Part shown: in pieces, positions 26,853 to 37,027 of the stretch
How the letters are laid out: each line of letters starts with the position of its first letter
Position numbering within the stretch: the stretch's first letter is position 1
Assembly (NCBI RefSeq): GCF_000317225.1
Contig: NZ_AJLL01000058.1
Coordinates: 1 to 45,391 of the forward strand
Direction: 5' to 3'
DNA from: Fischerella thermalis PCC 7521
GTDB taxonomy: Bacteria; Cyanobacteriota; Cyanobacteriia; Cyanobacteriales; Nostocaceae
DNA: 45,391 bases
Program-made: the position numbers and the translations under genes
The notes under the pieces: generated by a model
The model's input: the letters and a program-made list of their open reading frames with translations, nothing else
Databases searched by the model: none
Told to the model about the DNA's origin: nothing

Positions 26853-28064
26853 ATGTTTTTAGATAGTCACGATTATTTTTCTCAATACTTGATGTCTTGT
26901 ATAAGCAATGGGTATGCTTTCCATAGAGGCCAGGCTTATATTTCTGAAGGCAAAAAACGCGTGAACTTGGAACTGTCTACCCCTCTAGAATTAATGGGAC
27001 GTTCAACAGAATTTCAGCGCATAGTAGAAGTTCTGGCAGAAGATGGTGACTTGTTAATTGCAGGAGTACCAGGAAGTGGACGGCGTACTTTGGTACGGAG
27101 GGCAGCTTTAGCAGTGGGGGCCATTATCCTAGAGATAGACTGCATCCGCGCCACAGATGGAGAGAGATTTGTGCAGTTAATGGCGGAGGCGATCGCTCAA
27201 AATTTTGATGCAGTTAAAATTCAAGATTGGGTTGCTAGCAGTGGCAAAGAATTTTTTCGCTTCCAGATTGAAGAGAACTCCTCAATCCCCACTAGCAAAC
27301 TAATACTAATGCGTTCCCTGAATGCAAAACAGCTGTGGCAAGCATTTGAGCTTTTGCTGGAATTACCCCAAATTTTGGCTGAATCTCAAAATCAGCGAGT
27401 GGTGATCATATTGCAGAGTTTCCCTCATATCCGCTCATGGGATCGTCACAGTTTATGGGAAGCTACATTCAGACGAGAAATTAATCAGCAAACTCATGTC
27501 AATTATGTACTCATAGCAACTATTGCCGAGACAACTCACTACTCCCAAGAGACTAACTACCCATTGGAGACTATACAGTTAGCACCGTTAGCTAGAGATG
27601 TTGTAGCAGTATGGGCAAGGGAGATTTTACAAACAGTAGGACTAACATTTGATTCCCGTTCCAAAGCCATGCAACTATTTTTAGATGCTGTCCAAGGACA
27701 CATCGGTGATGCAGTGGCTATAATTCGTCGTCTGCAAGCTTTACGTCGTCCTGATGGGTTAATTACTGAACAAGAAGTACAACAGGCGATTGAAGAACTA
27801 CTTAAGGATTTATCTATCACCTTTGAGTCCTTACTAATGCTACTTCCAGGTAATCAAGTTCACCTTTTGGAATGTCTAGCAACAGATCCCACCGAAAAAC
27901 CCCAAAGTAGAGAGTATATTCAAAAACATGGACTTTCTCGTGGTGGTAGCCTTCAGGGCGCACTCACTGGACTTCAACACAAAGGCTTGATTTACGGTGC
28001 TGAACAACGGTATCAAATGGCATTGCCTTTACTGGCTTTATGGTTACGTCAGCGTTTGGGCTAG
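26853..28064 (+). CDS. ATPase_2-like ATP-binding protein with variant P-loop
   Basis: 403 aa from ATG 26853, but this ATG has no ribosome binding site. A GTG at 26961, in frame, has GAAGG 10 bp upstream and directly precedes the conserved part (VNLELSTPLELMGRSTEFQRI), so the true protein may be 367 aa. It has an AAA/STAND-type NTPase fold: P-loop GVPGSGRRT, in which Arg replaces the usual Walker A Lys, a helical lid, and a C-terminal winged-helix region (LLECLATDPTEKPQSREYI, LQHKGLIYG) ending in PLLALWLRQRLG, a common ending in archaeal-type ATPase_2 proteins. The function is unknown. Confidence 0.7.
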   Translation: MFLDSHDYFSQYLMSCISNGYAFHRGQAYISEGKKRVNLELSTPLELMGRSTEFQRIVEVLAEDGDLLIAGVPGSGRRTLVRRAALAVGAIILEIDCIRATDGERFVQLMAEAIAQNFDAVKIQDWVASSGKEFFRFQIEENSSIPTSKLILMRSLNAKQLWQAFELLLELPQILAESQNQRVVIILQSFPHIRSWDRHSLWEATFRREINQQTHVNYVLIATIAETTHYSQETNYPLETIQLAPLARDVVAVWAREILQTVGLTFDSRSKAMQLFLDAVQGHIGDAVAIIRRLQALRRPDGLITEQEVQQAIEELLKDLSITFESLLMLLPGNQVHLLECLATDPTEKPQSREYIQKHGLSRGGSLQGALTGLQHKGLIYGAEQRYQMALPLLALWLRQRLG

Positions 28065-28111
28065 GAACTGAAACAATTTGGGATTTTAGATTTTGCGAAA
28101 AGTTTGTAGAC

Positions 28112-28139
28112 GTAGAGACGCGCCATGGCGCATCTCTAC
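28112..28139. repeat. CCATGG-centred palindromic repeat, copy 3
   Basis: GTAGAGACGCGCCA/TGGCGCATCTCTAC with one mismatched pair, between the convergent ATPase and devA genes. TTTTAGATTTT-type repeat precedes it. It may help to end transcription from both sides. Confidence 0.85.
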
Positions 28140-28144
28140 ATTAG

Positions 28145-28861
28145 TTAATAAACTTTACCTTTAACAACTGCACCTTGGTATTGACGTACTAAAATACCAT
28201 CTTCCATTTCGACGATACGATCAGCAATGTCTAAAATCCGGTTATCGTGAGTTACCAACAAAATCGATGTTCCTTGTTCTTTAGCAAGACGCTGCATCAA
28301 TTCCACAACATCGCGTCCTGATTGTTTGTCTAAGGCTGCTGTAGGTTCGTCTGCTAAGACTAATGCTGGATTATTGACCAAAGCACGAGCGATCGCTATT
28401 CTTTGTTTTTGTCCTCCAGATAAACTATCTGGATAGTAGTTAATTCTTTGTCCCAAACCAACTGCTCTCAGTATACTTTCGGCTTTAGCAATAGCTTCTT
28501 TTTGAGATATATTTTTGTTCAATTCCACCGCCATTTGTACGTTTTGTCTTGCGGTTAAGAATTCTAATAAATTATGGGCTTGAAAAATATAACCAATATT
28601 ACGCCGAATATTGACTAATTTTGTTTGACTAGCTCGATATAATTCCTTACCTAAAAACTTCAAACTGCCTTCTTGCACAGACCGCAAACCACCAATTAAG
28701 CTTAGTAACGTTGTTTTACCTGACCCTGAAGGACCAGTCATCAATACGATTTCTCCCGGATAAATTTCTAGATTAATATCAAATAGAATTTGCCTTCTCA
28801 GCGCACCTTTACCATAATAATGGTTGATATGTTGAATAGAAATTACAGGTTCTGGTTTCAT
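28145..28861 (-). CDS. devA: DevA-type ABC exporter ATPase
   Basis: 238 aa, an ABC ATPase of the LolD/MacB/DevA type: Walker A GPSGSGKTT, Q-loop YIFQAHNLL, signature LSGGQKQRIAIARAL, Walker B VLADEP, H-loop LLVTHD. Together with the permease and the membrane fusion protein upstream it forms a devBCA set. In Anabaena, DevBCA exports heterocyst glycolipids together with TolC, and paralogous sets exist for other substrates. Third gene of the operon, 110 bp after devC; the gap holds short repeats and a decayed palindrome copy. Confidence 0.92.
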   Translation of the reverse strand: MKPEPVISIQHINHYYGKGALRRQILFDINLEIYPGEIVLMTGPSGSGKTTLLSLIGGLRSVQEGSLKFLGKELYRASQTKLVNIRRNIGYIFQAHNLLEFLTARQNVQMAVELNKNISQKEAIAKAESILRAVGLGQRINYYPDSLSGGQKQRIAIARALVNNPALVLADEPTAALDKQSGRDVVELMQRLAKEQGTSILLVTHDNRILDIADRIVEMEDGILVRQYQGAVVKGKVY

Positions 28862-28884
28862 AGTAAATAGTTAGTGGTTAGTAG

Positions 28885-28975
28885 GTAGAGACGCGAGTAA
28901 TATCGCATCTGTACAATAGTAGTTAGTGGTTTGTTATTCCCAATTACCAATTACCCATTACCAATTACCCCTTAA
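28885..28975. repeat. Degenerate palindrome copy and CCAATTA tandem repeat
   Basis: A decayed relative of the CCATGG palindrome (28885-28914, core lost) followed by ATTACCAATTACC-type 7-bp tandem units (28938-28975), between devA and devC. Confidence 0.6.
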
Positions 28976-30144
28976 AAGATATCTGCTGGGTCGGCATATC
29001 GTAATTTTCTGACAGCGATCGCACCTGAAATAAAGCACATAATGATTGTTAAAATCAGTACTTGTATTGCTCGACCAGCACTCATATAAACTGGTAATAA
29101 AGTTGCTTGTCTAGCTTGTTGATAAAGAAATAAAGAAAAAGCCAATCCTGGTATATATCCTAAAATTGCCAAAATCAAAGCTTCTTGCAGAATCACAATT
29201 AGTAAGTATTCTTGTGCATAGCCAATTGCTTTGAGAGTGGCATATTCAACTAAGTGATCTGCTACTTCTGTATAAAGGATTTGATAAACAATCACAGTGC
29301 CAACAATAAAACCCATGATTGTTCCTAAAGTAAAAATAAAGCCGATCGCTGTACTACTTGCCCAAAAATTTCTCTCTTTATCAATATATTCTTGCTTCGT
29401 TAAAACTCTGACATCAGGTGGTAAATAATTCCTTAATTCTTTAGCCACAGCCTCTGCATTGGCACCCGGTTTGAGCTTAATTAAACCAATATCAATTAAT
29501 CCTGGCTGTCGATTAAAAAATATCCGCAAAAAGTTTACATCGCTCGTAATTAAATTACCATCTGCACCAAAGGATGCTCCTAAGGTAAATAAACCTCCTA
29601 CCTTGATTAACCTTCTTCTTACTTCTGCGGTAACTAATTTACCTTGTGCAAATTTAGCTGCAATTGGCCCATATTCTTGGCGTGATGATCTATCATATAA
29701 AACTACATCCGGTATTTTAATTTTATCTAAATTCTCTTCCAGTCCTTCGAGTTTTAATACGTTAGATTGGGGGTTAAAACCAATGACAAGTAAGTTACGG
29801 GGGATGCCTGTTATGGGATTTTTCCAGCTAGTATAGTCTAAATATATAGGATGTACTGATTGTACTGCTTGTAAATCTAAAGCTTTATATAAGCGTCTCT
29901 GGGAAATGGGCTTCATCGATAGTAAGGCACTAGATTGGGGATTAATTAAAACAATATCGCCCTGTAAGCTACTATGAAACCTCACGTTACTATAGTACAG
30001 AGAATCTCGAAATCCGAGTTGCATAAACATCAAAATATCGGCAAAGGCAATTCCTGCCAAAGCTACAGCTAGGCGCGTTTTTTCACGTTTTAATTGTAGC
30101 CAAGCAAGAGGTATTTTGCTGCCAAACATTATGTTTATCTCCAA
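28972..30144 (-). CDS. devC: DevC-type ABC exporter permease
   Basis: 390 aa, FtsX/MacB permease fold. There is an N-terminal membrane segment (about 25-45, AVALAGIAFADILMFMQLGF), a periplasmic domain of about 210 residues (LQGDIVLINPQSS to KLKPGANAEAVAKEL), then three C-terminal membrane segments (about 268-293, 315-340, 355-380) before the short end VRKLRYADPADIF. This is the DevC layout. It lies in the inner membrane between DevB and DevA, which hydrolyses ATP to drive export. Upstream devB is 105 bp away on the same strand, consistent with one transcript. Confidence 0.92.
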   Translation of the reverse strand: MEINIMFGSKIPLAWLQLKREKTRLAVALAGIAFADILMFMQLGFRDSLYYSNVRFHSSLQGDIVLINPQSSALLSMKPISQRRLYKALDLQAVQSVHPIYLDYTSWKNPITGIPRNLLVIGFNPQSNVLKLEGLEENLDKIKIPDVVLYDRSSRQEYGPIAAKFAQGKLVTAEVRRRLIKVGGLFTLGASFGADGNLITSDVNFLRIFFNRQPGLIDIGLIKLKPGANAEAVAKELRNYLPPDVRVLTKQEYIDKERNFWASSTAIGFIFTLGTIMGFIVGTVIVYQILYTEVADHLVEYATLKAIGYAQEYLLIVILQEALILAILGYIPGLAFSLFLYQQARQATLLPVYMSAGRAIQVLILTIIMCFISGAIAVRKLRYADPADIF

Positions 30145-30249
30145 GGATTTTATATAAAAAATTGCAAGTAAATTTCAAATTTTCAAACTAAGCTATGATT
30201 TTAATTTCCTAATTCCCAATTCCTAATTCAGAATTCATAATTTATAATT

Positions 30250-31542
30250 TTAAAGATTAATGCCCACAACTACCTTGGCATAAGTTAAACCTGCCACTTT
30301 AGCGCTATCTTCAGCAGATAAAGCTATTTTGACTTCCACAACTCTTGCATCTACATCTGCGGCGGGATCTGTATTGAGTACATCTTTCTTACCAACTTTT
30401 CTACCAATCTCAGTAACTGTTCCTTTTAATTCCCCACTAAAAGCTCCATTTTCACTACTAATTGTTGCTTCTTGACCAAGACGAACTCTACCGATTGTGT
30501 CTTCAGAAACTTCAGCAACAACCACCATCTGATCAGTTTTGCCGATCTCAGCAATACCATCTACGCCCACTGTTTCCCCAGCCTGAGTATGAACTTTTAA
30601 AATTTCTCCGGCTAGCGGTGCTTCAACATAGCTTAAGCGTAGTTGTGCTTCTGCTTTTCTGAGATTAGCGATCGCATTTACATATTGAGCTTGTACTATT
30701 TGCAAATTAGTAGGACGAGTATCTAAAAGTCTTTGCAATTTAGCTCTTTCTTCATCAATTTGCTGTTGCAAAATAGCTATAGTTTTGTCTCGGTTTACTT
30801 TCGCTTCTGCAATTTGTTGTTGTAAAGTTGCAATGGTTTGTCTACGTGTGGCTTGGATTTCAGCTAATTGTTCAGTAGCTGTGACTGCACTCAAGCGCCT
30901 GTTGTCACGTTCTTGCTGAGAAATTGCGCCTTCTCTGTATAACATCTCATAACGTTGAGCATCAACTTGAGCATTACGTTGTTGAGCTTGAATACGGGCT
31001 ATACTTGCTCCATAGACATCCCTTTGTCCCCTTAATTCCGCTTCTATACGGTTGATCAAGGCTCGTTGAGCGATGCTTTCACCACGCAACTGAGCGTTTA
31101 AGCGAGCTATCACTGCTCTTTGAGCTTCAATGTCTTTTGGTAAAGTTGCTCGAATTTGTTCCAAATTAGCACGGGCTTCTTGGACTCTAGCTCTGGCTTC
31201 TTCCAATACAGCTTTGTTATTGCTAAAGCTATCCAAAATAGCGATTACTTGACCTTTTCTAACACGTTCTCCTTCTTTGACAAAAAGTTGTTCAACTCGC
31301 GAAGTCCCCTGTATTCCTGTGGGAGCAGAAAGTTTTACTACATCTCCTCGCGGTTCTATGCGTCCCACAGCATGAACAGTAGTGACTATTGGTGCGCTGG
31401 CTACAGGTTCCGTCTGTTTCAACTGATCCATTTTGGCCATCGTCAGCAACCCAGCCGCAACTGTGACTGGTAGAGCGATCGCGATCGCCCACCAAAGCTG
31501 AGGTTGTTTTCTAAATGCTGATTCCTCTGTCATCCGCGTCAT
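30250..31542 (-). CDS. devB: DevB-type HlyD-family membrane fusion protein
   Basis: 430 aa. One N-terminal membrane anchor (about 15-33, LWWAIAIALPVTVAAGLLTM), a lipoyl/barrel-sandwich half (LSAPTGIQGTSRVEQLFVKEGERVRKGQVI), a long coiled-coil hairpin (about 110-300, many Arg/Gln/Ala), the second lipoyl half (LSYVEAPLAGEILKVHTQAGE) and a beta-barrel with the ending TYAKVVVGINL. This periplasmic adaptor links DevC/DevA to an outer-membrane TolC partner, which is not in the window. I kept the first ATG because AAGGG lies about 9 bp before it. It is the first gene of the devBCA-like operon. Confidence 0.92.
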   Translation of the reverse strand: MTRMTEESAFRKQPQLWWAIAIALPVTVAAGLLTMAKMDQLKQTEPVASAPIVTTVHAVGRIEPRGDVVKLSAPTGIQGTSRVEQLFVKEGERVRKGQVIAILDSFSNNKAVLEEARARVQEARANLEQIRATLPKDIEAQRAVIARLNAQLRGESIAQRALINRIEAELRGQRDVYGASIARIQAQQRNAQVDAQRYEMLYREGAISQQERDNRRLSAVTATEQLAEIQATRRQTIATLQQQIAEAKVNRDKTIAILQQQIDEERAKLQRLLDTRPTNLQIVQAQYVNAIANLRKAEAQLRLSYVEAPLAGEILKVHTQAGETVGVDGIAEIGKTDQMVVVAEVSEDTIGRVRLGQEATISSENGAFSGELKGTVTEIGRKVGKKDVLNTDPAADVDARVVEVKIALSAEDSAKVAGLTYAKVVVGINL

Positions 31543-32391
31543 AGTATATTACCCTTCTATTTAAATTCTGCTAATACTAAAGGAAGTAAAAAGTAGCGAA
31601 ATAAGCATAGTCTTATGAATTAGAAATAGATTTTTGAAAACAGCAAAATATCACCAGTAAATCATAGAAATTTAAAGCTGTTCTTTATATATTTTTATTT
31701 TTCCAAGCAACTCTAAAAACCCCCTCAATACTTATGTTTACTAAGAGAAGTTTTTCCCTCCTCGTTGACGGGGAGGATTATGACGGGGTAAAAAATATTC
31801 GTGCAAGAGGTCTATTGAACAGCGAAATTTTTCACAATATCGCTTCTAGAGACAAAGCATTGTGACGATTTATCTTGAGTTAAATTAAAGGATGCTCCTT
31901 ACATCTTTCACTCAGGTAATAGTCTGTTTTTTTTCTTTAAGTAGAACGGTGCAAAAAAACCGAACTATGTAACGGAAAGTAAAGTTGCCCAAAAAGCTCT
32001 TCCCTTCAGCATAGCTGCCCTCTGCCTCCTGCCTTGTCATAATGACAATTTTCAACACCGACCTACTTAGAATAGGTATTAATAACCTGACACTAACTAT
32101 CAATCACAAACCACTAATTTAATTGACAGTTAGAGCAATAATTAGCGAAACTCAAAATCTAAAATTGTTACTACTAGATACACCTGGTTATTTGAAGAGA
32201 TGGAGTAGATTTTCAAGGCGTGATTACAGTTATTTTACTCCAATTTTACTTTCTTTGAATTAATTCTACATTAATAAGTTTTGGTGAAACGTAACAAAAC
32301 TAACAGATGTTAGATAATTGGTAATGGATAATTAGTAATTGGAAAATATCAATTACCAACAACCAGCTACCAACTACCAACAAAGAAATAA
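31543..32391. other. Large spacer upstream of devB and downstream of pcyA
   Basis: 849 bp with no convincing gene. It contains a hairpin around 31756-31780 (CCTCC ... GGAGG), GCAG/CTGCC low-complexity sequence near 32010-32035 and ACCAACTACC-type repeats at 32352-32386. I found no GTA-N8-TAC NtcA site on inspection. The devB promoter is presumably within about 300 bp of 31542. A minus-strand frame at 31912-32103 is not convincing. Confidence 0.55.
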
Positions 32392-33129
32392 TTAATTTGG
32401 CAGGTCAAATAAAACAGTACTCATATAATTATCTGCCCATTCTGAACCAAAAGCTTTTTCAAGTACACGACGGGTTTTGTCATTTTGTTGTTGTTTGGTG
32501 CAATAGTTATGTTGTCCAGCAATAATTTGCGTTACTTTGTCGGGTGAAATTGGGTTAGAGGCGATCGCATTTTGACAGTGAATATCTAAAAAAGCCTCCA
32601 CACGTTTGAGAAACATTGTTTCTTCTTCCGTAGAACTCGGACGTACAAATAAACAAAACTCAGAAAAAATATCTCCCCACTCTGGTAATTCACGGGGTTG
32701 GGAAAAATCCGCTACTGGTAGCGCCAATAATGCAGAGGTATAAGATTCACTCAAAGAGTGGTCAGAGTTAACAGGTGAAAGATCAGCGATCGCTGCACTA
32801 ATTTGACCCCTACCACCAACCAAGTCACAACCAAACATTGGTAAGTCATATTCCGGTCGAGGAAACATTACGCAGTGCAGAATATCCAGCATGTTTCCCA
32901 CTTTTGCCAATTCTAGATGCATTTTGCGGAATTGAGGCGTTTGATAACAGCGATTTTCAATGATCAATTTTTCGCCCTCTAGTCTACCTTCTACATATCC
33001 CAATTCCCCAGGCAAATTGTAGGGCGAAAGGTCTAGGTGTTTATGCCAAGCTGCTTCAATGCTATCAGCCAGTTGACGAATGAGGGGATGTTGTTGTTCG
33101 CGTAGTGAGGGAATAGAAGTAGTTGACAT
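32392..33129 (-). CDS. pcyA: Phycocyanobilin:ferredoxin oxidoreductase
   Basis: 245 aa, normal PcyA length. Family signatures include the start [40 protein letters not shown] (with the substrate-contact His), [21 protein letters not shown] with the active-site Asp, and the C-terminal [15 protein letters not shown]. PcyA reduces biliverdin IXalpha by four electrons from ferredoxin to phycocyanobilin, the chromophore of phycobilisomes and phytochromes. It is a single gene, 196 bp downstream of dnaE-N on the same strand. Confidence 0.97.
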   Translation of the reverse strand: MSTTSIPSLREQQHPLIRQLADSIEAAWHKHLDLSPYNLPGELGYVEGRLEGEKLIIENRCYQTPQFRKMHLELAKVGNMLDILHCVMFPRPEYDLPMFGCDLVGGRGQISAAIADLSPVNSDHSLSESYTSALLALPVADFSQPRELPEWGDIFSEFCLFVRPSSTEEETMFLKRVEAFLDIHCQNAIASNPISPDKVTQIIAGQHNYCTKQQQNDKTRRVLEKAFGSEWADNYMSTVLFDLPN

Positions 33130-33233
33130 TTTTAAACCCAGGAATTTTATCTAGTGGCTAGTGTACAACCCACCACGCATCACCCAATCTAGGTTGCAAC
33201 ATATTTTAGGAAGGGGAAAACTTCGTGCGATCG

Positions 33234-33250
33234 CCCCCACAATGGGGGGA
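33234..33250. other. GC-rich hairpin between pcyA and dnaE-N
   Basis: CCCCC and GGGGG arms around ACAAT, followed on the plus strand by an A-run and on the minus strand by AT-poor sequence. It may slow transcription between dnaE-N and pcyA, but it lacks a U-tract on the minus strand, so terminator function is doubtful. Confidence 0.35.
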
Positions 33251-33324
33251 TGAAAAAACGACTACAGATGCAAACAGATGAATTATAATTTTGCTGCTAA
33301 GTTAATCCCTGATCCCCGATCGCT

Positions 33325-35958
33325 TCATTCTGGCAATCCTGTCACTTGTAGCAAATCTAATCCCCTAGCGAATATTTCATCAATCGGTAACATTTGCCTA
33401 TCAATAGTCATAAATTTATGGTCTTTTGTTGCCCGGATTACTGAACCATCTTCTAAACCGTATTCAAACACTTCTTGGTAACCGCGATTATGCCACTGAG
33501 CAATAGGTTGTGTACAAACATAACCATTATTATCAACAGTATAAACACTACACTCAATTCTTTTTTCTACAATTTCCCCAATGGGCAAAAATCCATATTC
33601 TACAGTCAAAATTTCAGTTTCATAACTCAAGCAATATTCGGCAAATTTTAACATCTGCTCGAATAATTCTTCTGCAATTTGTTGTTTGACACCATTTTTT
33701 GCTGCACCATCAATAAATTTTTCTCGCTGTTTCTGCATTTCTGAAACTTTCTTTTTACCCATTGCCCGGCGCAGCAAATCAGCTTGACCTAAGGAATATC
33801 CAGCCATATCTTGAGCAATTTTCATAATTTGCTCTTGATAAACCATAATTCCATAGGTTTCATCTAAAATTGGTTCTAAAATTGTGTGTTCATAATCTAT
33901 GTTTTCACGACCATGTTTGCGGTTAATAAATTTTGGAATCAACCCTGCATCTAATGGTCCTGGTCGATATAGTGCCAGAATCGAAGAAATATCTTCTATA
34001 TTAGAAGGTTTCAAATCACGTACTATCTGACGCATTCCAGAAGATTCTAACTGAAATACACCCTCTAATTCACCTGCTTCTAATAATTCGTAGGTCTTCT
34101 TCACATCTGGAGGCAGTTTTGCGCCTTCTCCACCTTTGGCTAATATTTTCTGGGCTTTTCTTTCCTGGGCGGTAATTACATAAGGGTCAATCTTAAATCC
34201 ATGATTATTTTCAATTAATTCGATGGTTTTCTGAATCATGCTTAGATTCTTTAAGCCGAGAAAATCCATTTTTAACAAACCCAGTGATTCTAAATCTTCC
34301 ATGAAATACTGGGTAATGACAGAACCATCGTTATTTTTTTGGAGTGGAACAATTTCATCTAATGGATCAGCAGAAATGACTACACCTGCTGCGTGAACAC
34401 CAAAAGTTTTGTTAGTTCCCTCAATCCGGATTGCCATATCTACCCAATGGCGGACTCTCGGATCGTTTTCGTATCTAGCTTTAAATTCTGGTTCAGGAGT
34501 GTCATCAGAAATCATCACCTTTAACTTGGCTGGTTTTCCTCGGGAAACGGGAATCAATTTTGCCATTTTGTCTGCTTCTGCGTAAGGAATATTTAACACT
34601 CTGGCGACATCTTTTAAGACTGCTTTGGAAGTCAGACGGTTAAAAGTGATAATTTGGGCAACTCTTTCTGTGCCGTATTTTTGTGTTACATATTCTATGA
34701 CTTTATCCCGTTGAGCAATACAGAAATCCGTATCAATATCTGGCATGGATTTCCGTTCTGGATTGAGAAATCTTTCAAAGAGTAAGCCATGATGCACAGG
34801 ATCTATATTGGTAATTCCCATTGTGTAGGCTACCAAAGAACCGGCAGCAGATCCACGACCGGGACCAACCGGGATATCATTATCTCGAGCAAATTTGATG
34901 TAGTCCCACACAACTAAAAAATAGCTGGAAAAACCCATTTGCTGAATCATTTTTAATTCATATTCCAGCCTTTCTTTGTAAACTTGATCTATTTCGTTGC
35001 GGGATTTGCGATTTAGTTTTTGTAGGAGTCCTTGCCAGGCAATTTCTTCTACATAAGTATCAGCAGTATGCCCAGATGGAATCGGATAATTGGGAATCCG
35101 AGGCTCGCCCAAAATATTGTATGGTTCGATTTTATCTGCTACTTCTACAGTATTAGCGATCGCTTCTTCAATGACATCATCTGGCAAATGGTCACGAAAT
35201 AGCTGCTTCATCTCTTCAGCGGATTTTAAATACTCTGTACCGCTGTAACGCATCCGGTTATCTTCAGTAATTAATTTCCCAGTTTGAATACACAATAAGG
35301 CATCGTGTGCTTCGACGTCATAACAAGAAATATAATGGGAATCATTGGTAGCGACAATTTTTATGTCTAATTCCCGCGCAATTTTGACAATTTCCACATT
35401 GACAATCCGGTCTTCTTGGGAACCGTGGTCTTGAATTTCTAGATAATAATCTCCAGCAAATACATCTTTATACCATTGAGCAACTCGGCGGGCTGCATCT
35501 AATTTTCCAGCTAGAATTGCTTGGGGTATTTCTCCACCCAAACAGGCACTGGTAACTATTAAATCTTCATGATATTTTTTGAGTAATTCTTTGCTAATAC
35601 AAGGACGAGAAAAAATGCCTTTGCCTTGTACACCTTGGAGATGAGAAATTGATGTTAATTTAACTAAATTTTTATAACCTTTGGTATTTTTTGCTAAAAC
35701 AATTTGATGATAACGGGGACGGCGTTCTTGTTTAGTAATATCGCCGTTGATAATATACATTTCATTGCCAATAATTGGCTTAATATTTTTGTTGCGACAA
35801 ATTTTTATGAGTTCGATCGCACCATACATGACACCATGATCCGTCAGAGCGATCGCTTTAATACCTAGTTCGATGGCACGATCCACCAAATCTGGTAGTT
35901 GACTAGCACCATCTAACAGACTGTAGTCACTATGAATGTGCAAAGGAACGAAGGACAT
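33325..35958 (-). CDS. dnaE-N: DNA polymerase III alpha subunit, N-terminal half, with DnaE split intein N-part
   Basis: 877 aa in total. Residues 1-775 are the N-extein: PHP domain ([14 protein letters not shown] onward), Pol III alpha palm with catalytic aspartates in PDIDTDF, and [12 protein letters not shown]. At residue 776, after KFAEY, the intein starts with Cys1 ([19 protein letters not shown]); its block B is [13 protein letters not shown] with the TxxH motif. The intein part is 102 residues and ends the gene, as in the naturally split DnaE inteins of Nostoc. The C-half (IntC plus C-extein) must be coded elsewhere; it is not in this window. Trans-splicing of the two products restores full replicative polymerase. 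Confidence 0.97.
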   Translation of the reverse strand: MSFVPLHIHSDYSLLDGASQLPDLVDRAIELGIKAIALTDHGVMYGAIELIKICRNKNIKPIIGNEMYIINGDITKQERRPRYHQIVLAKNTKGYKNLVKLTSISHLQGVQGKGIFSRPCISKELLKKYHEDLIVTSACLGGEIPQAILAGKLDAARRVAQWYKDVFAGDYYLEIQDHGSQEDRIVNVEIVKIARELDIKIVATNDSHYISCYDVEAHDALLCIQTGKLITEDNRMRYSGTEYLKSAEEMKQLFRDHLPDDVIEEAIANTVEVADKIEPYNILGEPRIPNYPIPSGHTADTYVEEIAWQGLLQKLNRKSRNEIDQVYKERLEYELKMIQQMGFSSYFLVVWDYIKFARDNDIPVGPGRGSAAGSLVAYTMGITNIDPVHHGLLFERFLNPERKSMPDIDTDFCIAQRDKVIEYVTQKYGTERVAQIITFNRLTSKAVLKDVARVLNIPYAEADKMAKLIPVSRGKPAKLKVMISDDTPEPEFKARYENDPRVRHWVDMAIRIEGTNKTFGVHAAGVVISADPLDEIVPLQKNNDGSVITQYFMEDLESLGLLKMDFLGLKNLSMIQKTIELIENNHGFKIDPYVITAQERKAQKILAKGGEGAKLPPDVKKTYELLEAGELEGVFQLESSGMRQIVRDLKPSNIEDISSILALYRPGPLDAGLIPKFINRKHGRENIDYEHTILEPILDETYGIMVYQEQIMKIAQDMAGYSLGQADLLRRAMGKKKVSEMQKQREKFIDGAAKNGVKQQIAEELFEQMLKFAEYCLSYETEILTVEYGFLPIGEIVEKRIECSVYTVDNNGYVCTQPIAQWHNRGYQEVFEYGLEDGSVIRATKDHKFMTIDRQMLPIDEIFARGLDLLQVTGLPE
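33328..33633 (-). other. DnaE split intein, N-terminal segment (IntN)
   Basis: 102 codons inside dnaE-N, from Cys1 to the stop. It carries splicing blocks A and B but no IntC, so it can only splice in trans. The sequence is close to the fast-splicing Nostoc type but differs in places, for example [16 protein letters not shown] and [10 protein letters not shown]. Confidence 0.95.
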
Positions 35959-37027
35959 ATGTGTTTATTTAAGGGGGAATGGGGAAGGGGGGATGGGGAG
36001 ATCAGGGAGAAATTCTTCTTTGTGTTCCTTGTCCCCAATCCCTCATCCCCGAATCACTATCAAAAGTTACGGTATCTTAGGATAGCTTAGTTTGCCAACA
36101 TTAAGATTTGTATTTTTTGGAAAAATTTTCTTGGCAAAGTGTTGTGTTTATGGTGACATCACCAGCCTATTCCTGAAGCAATGAGTGAAATAGACAGCAT
36201 CGAACAGCCAGAAAAAAGGCCATTGTTGGTGGCAGAAAATTCCGCTGACATTGCAAATTATCATTGCCTTGATTTAGCGATCGCAGGTCTTTCTTGTCCT
36301 CCTGATTCCCGACCCCCTACTTCCTAACTTGAAAAAGGCCCCTTAGCGTCACATTCCCTATGCCAGCATTTTTTGAGAAGTTCTATTCTGTAGAGATGAG
36401 CGAAGCGTCGAGGATTCAATACCAATTTGGTATGAGAACTAAACAAAGGCTGATTGAGATATTGCAACAGAGGGAATTTGAGCTTGGTGTGTTTTGGAGT
36501 CATAGGAGCAAGACAATACTATAAGATTAAACTTCGTAGCAGTAGAAAGCAGGCATTTTAAAAGATGCCGATTACTGAATTGCCTAGTTAAACCGTACAC
36601 AATGTGTATTCAGTTGTCCTTAGGGCAATTGCGGAAAAAATGGGAAGCTAATTGCTCAATTTTGTATGTGATTTTTTTATAGGTATCTTAAGTAACCATT
36701 TATATTCGTGAATTAACATAAACATATGAGAACAAGCAGTTAACTTACTGTCTCTTCTGGTTTTCATAGAATCTATCCGGAATTCTTCAGATGCTTCTGA
36801 CAGGGGTTAGTTTACAAAGCTGTTTCTAAACCCTGTGTACCTACTCCTTTTCTACGGTAATTAGGAGCTTGTGTCAACATAAATTTTGTAAAGGCGATCG
36901 CTCGTTAGGGTAATGGGTAATCTAATTGGTAATTAAAAAACTGATAATTTTCCCATGCCCAATGTCCAAGCTTTATATCGTAAAGTTAATGGAACTGGAG
37001 GAGTTGTATTGTTTGCTGAGCAACTAT
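35959..37027. other. Gene-poor kilobase between dnaE-N and recN
   Basis: No convincing gene in about 1.07 kb. Two short plus-strand frames are possible: 36181-36327 and 36396-36527 (43 codons, less likely). The rest is AT-rich and carries the dnaE-N promoter near 35960-36120. Confidence 0.45.
36181..36327 (+). CDS. Possible small ORF, 48 codons
   Basis: MSEIDSIEQPEKRPLLVAEN... followed by a Pro-rich end to TAA 36325-36327. The first 30 residues look protein-like, but there is no clear ribosome binding site and the end resembles translated low-complexity repeat. It may be the remnant of a longer gene. I do not recognise a family. Confidence 0.25.
   Translation: MSEIDSIEQPEKRPLLVAENSADIANYHCLDLAIAGLSCPPDSRPPTS

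Noticed and set aside
31912-32103. Minus-strand frame of 63 codons
   Set aside because: Includes low-complexity GGCAGGAGGCAG-type sequence; no ribosome binding site or family feature.
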